Positions 59,351 through 64,000 of a stretch of 64,000 bases of DNA are shown here, piece by piece. The notes under the pieces are model-generated. The model saw nothing but the letters and a program-made list of their open reading frames with translations. It was not told the origin of the DNA and did not search any database. The translations under genes and the position numbers were made by a program. Numbering within the stretch: position 1 is the first letter of the stretch; each line of letters begins with the position of its first letter. Source of the stretch: Metabacillus sp. FJAT-52054 (GTDB lineage: Bacteria > Bacillota > Bacilli > Bacillales > Bacillaceae); NCBI RefSeq assembly GCF_037201815.1, contig NZ_CP147407.1, forward strand, positions 1,806,723 through 1,870,722, in the 5' to 3' direction.

Positions 59351-60253
59351 ATGAGTGTTTTCGTTAATAAGGATACAAAAGTTATTGTTCAGGGTATTAC
59401 AGGTTCAACAGCTCTTTTCCATACAAAGCAAATGCTTGAGTACGGCACGAAAATTGTCGGCGGCGTGACACCTGGAAAAGGCGGCACAGAGGTTGAAGGA
59501 GTGCCGGTTTTCAATACGGTTATTGACGCAAAAAATGAAACAGGTGCAAATGCATCCGTCATTTACGTTCCTGCGCCTTTTGCAGCTGACTCCATCATGG
59601 AAGCAGTAGACGCAGAGCTTGATCTTGTTATTTGTATTACAGAGCATATCCCGGTAATGGATATGGTAAAGGTTAAACGCTACATGGAAGGCAAAAAAAC
59701 ACGCCTTGTAGGACCTAACTGCCCGGGTGTCATTACACCAGGCGAGTGCAAAATCGGCATCATGCCAGGCTACATTCATACAAAAGGCCATGTAGGAGTT
59801 GTTTCCCGTTCAGGAACGCTTACATATGAAGCAGTGCACCAGCTTTCCCAGGCAGGTATCGGGCAGTCTTCAGCAGTTGGAATCGGCGGAGATCCAGTCA
59901 ACGGCACAAACTTTATCGATGTTCTAAAAGCATTCAATGAAGATCCTGAAACGTATGCTGTGATCATGATTGGTGAAATCGGCGGTACAGCTGAGGAAGA
60001 AGCTGCTGAATGGGTAAAGGCCAACATGACTAAACCTGTAGTCGGTTTCATCGGAGGAAAAACAGCGCCTCCTGGAAAACGTATGGGCCACGCAGGTGCG
60101 ATCATTTCTGGAGGAAAAGGAACGGCTGAAGAAAAAGTCAAAACGATGAATGCTTGCGGCATTCAAGTAGCGGATACACCTTCAGTAATGGGTGAAACCC
60201 TGATTTCTGTTCTGAAAGAAAAAGGCATTTATGAGAACTGCAAAACACACTAA
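59351..60253 (+). CDS. sucD: Succinate-CoA ligase, alpha subunit
   Basis: This subunit binds CoA and carries the phosphorylated histidine. The 300-residue protein has [49 protein letters not shown], and the active-site [30 protein letters not shown] precedes the ATG. It lies 18 bases behind sucC. Confidence 0.97.
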   Translation: MSVFVNKDTKVIVQGITGSTALFHTKQMLEYGTKIVGGVTPGKGGTEVEGVPVFNTVIDAKNETGANASVIYVPAPFAADSIMEAVDAELDLVICITEHIPVMDMVKVKRYMEGKKTRLVGPNCPGVITPGECKIGIMPGYIHTKGHVGVVSRSGTLTYEAVHQLSQAGIGQSSAVGIGGDPVNGTNFIDVLKAFNEDPETYAVIMIGEIGGTAEEEAAEWVKANMTKPVVGFIGGKTAPPGKRMGHAGAIISGGKGTAEEKVKTMNACGIQVADTPSVMGETLISVLKEKGIYENCKTH

Positions 60254-60265
60254 TAATTAAATAGT

Positions 60266-60299
60266 AGAAACGGGTGCTTTAGCATCCGTTTCTATTAGT
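60266..60299 (+). terminator. Terminator after sucD
   Basis: AGAAACGG at 60266-60273 pairs with CCGTTTCT at 60286-60293, with inner TGC/GCA, followed by ATTAGTAT. The T run is weak. Confidence 0.6.
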
Positions 60300-60324
60300 A
60301 TGCAAAAAAAGAAAGGGTGCTTTT

Positions 60325-61233
60325 GTGAACAGCATACAAAACACACTGCTCCTGATTTCTCACTGCAGGGGTATTCGTGCTGCGAAGCTTAGAAAACTCT
60401 ATGCATTCGACCGGTCTTTCAGCCTTCTCCAAAGCCTGAAACCCTCTGAGTACCAGTCGTTAGGACTGGTTACCCCCTCCTATTATTCTGCCTTCTCCAA
60501 AGATTTTACTTCATTAAAAATACCAGACATCCAAACAAGCCTTGAAAAACAAGAAACCCGCTTCCTTACCATTCTCGACCCGTTATATCCCGATCTTCTA
60601 AAAGAACTACCCGATCCGCCTCTATTCTTATTTTGTAAAGGAGATCTTGGGCTTTTTCAGCATCGCAGATCACTGGGAGTTGCGGGAGCAAGACAATCCA
60701 CGCAGTACGGCAGAGAAGCGCTGGAAAGGGTTCTTATTCCTCTTATCAAACAAGGATTCGTCATAGTCAGCGGGCTTGCTGAAGGCATTGATACAGCGGC
60801 ACACGCTGTGTCGATTGTTAATGGAGGGAAAACGATTGCAGTGCTTGGGGGAGGATTTCAGCATATTTATCCCTCCTCCAACCGGGGTCTGGCAAATGAA
60901 ATCAGCAATCACCATCTCCTGATCTCAGAATACGCTCCCCATATCAGGCCCCAAAAATGGCATTTTCCAGAACGAAACCGACTAATCAGCGGATTAAGCA
61001 GCGGGACGCTGATTGCAGAGGCTAAGCAAAGGAGCGGCTCCCTTATAACAGCGCAGCTTGCTATGGAGCAGGGGAAGGATGTTTTCGCTATTCCGGGCCG
61101 CATTTTGGATAGAAACTCGGATGGGACGAATGAATTGATTAAAGATGGGGCAAAACTTGTGATGACTGCAGAGGATATTTTAGAAGAATTTTACGGAATT
61201 GGATTAAGAGCATCCGGCAACTATGAGGAATAA
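60325..61233 (+). CDS. dprA: DNA-processing protein DprA (Smf)
   Basis: DprA protects incoming single-stranded DNA in transformation and loads RecA. The 302-residue protein has a short SAM-like N-terminal part and then the Rossmann domain with GVAGARQSTQYGREAL, VSGLAEGIDTAAH, AVLGGGFQHIYP and SGLSSGTLIAEAKQRSGSLI. The C-terminal winged helix of longer DprA proteins is not present. The start is GTG at 60325, behind AAAGGGTGC. It suggests, but does not prove, natural competence. Confidence 0.93.
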   Translation: MNSIQNTLLLISHCRGIRAAKLRKLYAFDRSFSLLQSLKPSEYQSLGLVTPSYYSAFSKDFTSLKIPDIQTSLEKQETRFLTILDPLYPDLLKELPDPPLFLFCKGDLGLFQHRRSLGVAGARQSTQYGREALERVLIPLIKQGFVIVSGLAEGIDTAAHAVSIVNGGKTIAVLGGGFQHIYPSSNRGLANEISNHHLLISEYAPHIRPQKWHFPERNRLISGLSSGTLIAEAKQRSGSLITAQLAMEQGKDVFAIPGRILDRNSDGTNELIKDGAKLVMTAEDILEEFYGIGLRASGNYEE

Positions 61234-61259
61234 AATTCCATTAAGCGGGAAATTACTGT

Positions 61260-61288
61260 TTGACAAACGCATGATATATATTTAATAA
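61260..61288 (+). promoter_or_regulatory. Promoter upstream of topA
   Basis: TTGACA at 61260-61265 and TAATAA at 61283-61288 are separated by 17 bases. It would give topA a leader of about 230 bases. Confidence 0.55.
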
Positions 61289-61525
61289 TAGTGGGGATTT
61301 AACTTGAAAAGATAAAAATGCTTTCAAAAAGCTTTTATACACGTATACCCGGCGTTAACGAGCAGGGAAATCCTTCCTTGTCATCTGTAAAAATAAAGGA
61401 TGCAGCACTGCCTGTAACTGCCCGGAAGCAAGACTTAGCTCCTGCCCGTTATTGGGGTAACAGCCAATAATGAAAGGTTCATTTTTAGATAAAGAGAGAG
61501 AATACCTCTTGAGGGGGACATAAGG

Positions 61526-63598
61526 ATGTCGGATTACCTGGTTATTGTAGAATCACCAGCAAAAGCGAAAACAATTGAGAAGTATTTAGGGAAAAAGTTT
61601 AAAGTGAAAGCATCTATGGGACACGTCCGCGATTTGCCGAAAAGTCAAATTGGTGTTGACGTAACACAAAACTTTGCGCCTAAGTATATTACGATCAGAG
61701 GAAAAGGCGATGTATTAAAGGAATTAAAATCTGCTGCAAAAAAAGCAAAGAAAGTCTATCTCGCGGCTGACCCGGATCGCGAAGGGGAAGCAATTGCCTG
61801 GCATCTGGCCCACAGCCTTGATCTTGATGTCCATTCGGACTGCCGGGTTGTATTCAATGAGATTACAAAGGACGCAATTAAAGAGTCTTTTAAACATCCA
61901 AGAGCGATTAATATGGACTTGGTGGATGCCCAGCAGGCGAGAAGAATACTGGATCGGCTTGTAGGCTATAAAATAAGTCCAATTCTTTGGAAAAAAGTTA
62001 AAAAAGGTCTTAGTGCAGGACGGGTTCAATCGGTTGCTCTCCGGCTGATCATCGACAGGGAAAAAGAGATCCATGCATTTATACCTGAAGAATACTGGAC
62101 AATAGAAAGCCAATTTTTCAAAGGCAAGGATCAATTCGAAGGATCTTTTTACGGAATTGACGGAAAAAAACGCGAGCTTAAAACGGAAGAGGATGTAAAA
62201 GAAGTAACATCCCGCATCAAGGGTAATTCGTTTAACGTGACGAATGTGACAAAGAAAGAGAGAAAGCGCAACCCTGCGGTGCCGTTTACAACATCCACCT
62301 TACAGCAGGAAGCTGCCCGAAAGCTGAATTTCAGAGCCAAGAAAACGATGATGATTGCCCAGCAATTATATGAAGGAATTGATCTTGGCAAAGAGGGGAC
62401 CGTCGGGTTAATCACATATATGAGAACGGATTCCACAAGAATTTCTGAAACCGCTCAAACTGAAGCAGCAGGATACATTGAACAGCAGTACGGACAAGAC
62501 TATCTGGGTGTTAAGAAAGCCGTGAAGAAAAATTCCAATTCGCAGGACGCCCATGAAGCCATTCGTCCGACATCTACATTAAGAGACCCATCCTCCATGA
62601 AGGAATACTTGAGCCGTGACCAGCTCCGACTATACAAATTGATTTGGGAGCGCTTTTTAGCAAGCCAAATGGCTTCAGCTGTACTTGACACAATGAGCGT
62701 AGACTTAGATAATAATGGAGTTGTCTTCAGAGCTACAGGGTCAAAGGTTAAATTTCCTGGTTTCATGAAAGTATATGTTGAAGGAAATGATGATCAGATA
62801 GAAGAAAAGGACCGCTACTTGCCGGAGCTTGCCGCAGGTGACGAAGTATTTTCAAAAGATACGGAGCCCGCTCAGCATTTTACCCAGCCGCCTCCAAGGT
62901 ATACGGAAGCACGTTTGGTTAAAACGCTTGAAGAGCAGGGAATCGGGAGACCGTCCACCTATGCGCCTACACTTGATACGATTCAAAAAAGAGGGTACGT
63001 ATCACTTGATAACAAGCGCTTTATTCCGACAGAGCTTGGAGAAATTGTCCTGGAACTGATTATGGAGTTTTTTCCGGAAATAATTGATGTCGAATTTACA
63101 GCCCGTATGGAAAACAGTCTGGATGAAGTGGAAGACGGCCATATCCAATGGGTAAAAATTATAGATGATTTCTACAAAGATTTTGAAAAACGGATTATTA
63201 TTGCCGAAACCGAGATGGAAGAAGTAGAAATCAAGCCGGAATATGCAGGTGTAGATTGTGAAGAGTGCGGCAACCCAATGGTTATCAAGATGGGCCGCTA
63301 CGGTAAATTCATGGCATGCTCCAATTTCCCGGACTGCCGCAATACGAAGCCTATTGTGAAAGAGATCGGAGTTCCTTGTCCTAAATGCGATAAAGGAAAT
63401 GTCGTTGAACGCAAATCCAAGAAGAAACGTCTTTTTTACGGCTGCGACAGATATCCTGAGTGTGATTTCCTGTCATGGGATAAGCCGATAGCAAGGAACT
63501 GCCCGCGCTGTGAAGCGATGCTGGTTGAAAAGAAGCTGAAAAAAGGTGTTCAGGTTCAATGTACAGCCTGTGATTACAAAGAAGAGCAGCAAAAGTAA
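61526..63598 (+). CDS. topA: DNA topoisomerase I
   Basis: TopA relaxes negative supercoils. The 690-residue protein has the TOPRIM start [17 protein letters not shown] with [14 protein letters not shown], the active-site tyrosine in [14 protein letters not shown] (Tyr298), and [18 protein letters not shown]. Three C-terminal zinc fingers with four cysteines each begin at [16 protein letters not shown] and [17 protein letters not shown] lies about ten bases before the ATG. A terminator follows. Confidence 0.97.
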   Translation: MSDYLVIVESPAKAKTIEKYLGKKFKVKASMGHVRDLPKSQIGVDVTQNFAPKYITIRGKGDVLKELKSAAKKAKKVYLAADPDREGEAIAWHLAHSLDLDVHSDCRVVFNEITKDAIKESFKHPRAINMDLVDAQQARRILDRLVGYKISPILWKKVKKGLSAGRVQSVALRLIIDREKEIHAFIPEEYWTIESQFFKGKDQFEGSFYGIDGKKRELKTEEDVKEVTSRIKGNSFNVTNVTKKERKRNPAVPFTTSTLQQEAARKLNFRAKKTMMIAQQLYEGIDLGKEGTVGLITYMRTDSTRISETAQTEAAGYIEQQYGQDYLGVKKAVKKNSNSQDAHEAIRPTSTLRDPSSMKEYLSRDQLRLYKLIWERFLASQMASAVLDTMSVDLDNNGVVFRATGSKVKFPGFMKVYVEGNDDQIEEKDRYLPELAAGDEVFSKDTEPAQHFTQPPPRYTEARLVKTLEEQGIGRPSTYAPTLDTIQKRGYVSLDNKRFIPTELGEIVLELIMEFFPEIIDVEFTARMENSLDEVEDGHIQWVKIIDDFYKDFEKRIIIAETEMEEVEIKPEYAGVDCEECGNPMVIKMGRYGKFMACSNFPDCRNTKPIVKEIGVPCPKCDKGNVVERKSKKKRLFYGCDRYPECDFLSWDKPIARNCPRCEAMLVEKKLKKGVQVQCTACDYKEEQQK

Positions 63599-63599
63599 C

Positions 63600-63627
63600 G
63601 GTGAGCCTTTTCGCTCACCTTCTTTTT
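63600..63627 (+). terminator. Terminator after topA
   Basis: GGTGAGC at 63600-63606 pairs with GCTCACC at 63613-63619, followed by TTCTTTTT. Its first base is directly behind the topA stop. Confidence 0.8.
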
Positions 63628-63667
63628 ATTTAGGCTCTGTTAAAGCCTGGTGTCGGCTTTTAATACC

Positions 63668-63718
63668 TGTTGAATGGAGCGGAAGGCGTGAGACTCCTGT
63701 GAGCAGCGAAAATCAACA
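63668..63718 (+). repeat. Dispersed Bacillaceae repeat, short copy 3
   Basis: TGTTGAAT at 63668-63675 pairs with ATCAACA at 63712-63718. Between them are GGAGCGGAAGGC, GAGACTCCTG and AGCGAAAATCA, all related to the longer copies at 11176 and 31385. It fills the topA-trmFO gap. Confidence 0.7.
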
Positions 63719-63768
63719 TCCCATGTTTAACAGATCTTTTATTTAACCCCACGAGGAGGAAAATCAAT

Positions 63769-64000
63769 ATGAGTCAACCATCTACTGTTAATGTGATAGG
63801 AGCAGGTCTTGCCGGAAGCGAAGCAGCATGGCAGCTTGCAGAAAGAGGAGTCCATGTTAACTTATATGAAATGAGGCCGGTAAAGCAGACACCTGCTCAT
63901 CATACGGACAAATTTGCTGAGCTTGTATGCAGCAATTCACTAAGAGGCAATGCACTGACAAATGCTGTTGGAGTGCTTAAAGAAGAAATGAGACAGTTAA
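63769..64000 (+). CDS. trmFO: Methylenetetrahydrofolate-tRNA-(uracil-5-)-methyltransferase TrmFO (N-terminal part)
   Basis: The gene runs off the right edge, with 77 residues visible. [20 protein letters not shown] is the FAD-binding Rossmann start, and [20 protein letters not shown] with [15 protein letters not shown] are TrmFO family signatures. The enzyme makes m5U54 in tRNA with folate and FAD. GAGGAGGAAAATCAAT precedes the ATG. topA-trmFO is the order in B. subtilis, where codV and the hslV/clpQ genes come next. Confidence 0.95.
   Translation, partial: MSQPSTVNVIGAGLAGSEAAWQLAERGVHVNLYEMRPVKQTPAHHTDKFAELVCSNSLRGNALTNAVGVLKEEMRQL

Noticed and set aside
61319..61471. A 50-codon open frame in the topA leader
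   Set aside because: There is no ribosome site before the ATG, no recognised family, and a frame of this size is expected by chance. It is kept only as part of the leader finding.

Overview
This window is a chromosomal segment of an endospore-forming Bacillaceae bacterium (Bacillus or a close relative). Three things support this. The gene order matches, almost gene for gene, the pyrD-to-trmFO stretch of Bacillus subtilis. A 27-codon spoVM gene is present. Start sites carry strong GGAGG-type ribosome binding sites, with many GTG and TTG starts. Nearly all genes read on the + strand. No phage, insertion sequence, tRNA, rRNA or CRISPR array was seen.

Layout. (1) 1-1632: end of the pyrimidine operon (pyrD, pyrF, pyrE). 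(2) 1648-2516: a complete cobalamin riboswitch with terminator, followed only by a decayed remnant of metE. (3) 2576-4762: a soluble PAS sensor histidine kinase, facing two minus-strand genes for a small membrane protein and a PP-loop ATPase. (4) 4880-11147: a SAM-riboswitch operon for sulfate assimilation and siroheme synthesis (yezD, cysH, cysP, sat, cysC, sumT, sirB, sirC). (5) 11176-12213: a dispersed repeat, then a yybP-ykoY manganese riboswitch in front of an FbpB-like small protein and a membrane protein. (6) 12315-31278: rqcH (minus strand), a P-type calcium ATPase, yicC, remA, gmk, rpoZ, coaBC, priA, def, fmt, rsmB, rlmN, prpC, prkC, rsgA, rpe. (7) 31385-39173: a repeat, thiN, spoVM, rpmB (minus strand), yloU, fakA, sdaAB, sdaAA, recG. 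(8) 39181-48492: the FapR-controlled lipid genes (fapR, plsX, fabD, fabG, acpA), then rnc, smc, ftsY. (9) 48493-49210: a gene-free block of tandem and GC-rich dispersed repeats that separates ftsY from ylxM-ffh. (10) 49256-64000: ylxM, ffh, rpsP, khpA, ylqD, rimM, trmD, rplS, a signal peptidase, rbgA, rnhB, the FliK-like/FlhB-like pair ylqG-ylqH, sucCD, dprA, topA, and the start of trmFO.

How the parts work together. The cys operon takes up sulfate, activates it to APS and PAPS, reduces it, and makes the siroheme needed by sulfite reductase, all under SAM-riboswitch control. The remA-to-rpe run combines nucleotide metabolism, translation start and maturation (def, fmt), rRNA modification, and the PrkC/PrpC kinase-phosphatase switch. 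fapR-acpA forms the fatty-acid and phospholipid supply line with its own operator. ftsY, ffh and ylxM make up the signal recognition particle system. rpsP to rplS make and mature ribosomal components.

No clearly new multi-gene system is visible. The points most worth a second look are the manganese riboswitch in front of an FbpB-like cassette, the orphan FliK/FlhB-like pair, the stranded cobalamin riboswitch, and the structured dispersed repeats.
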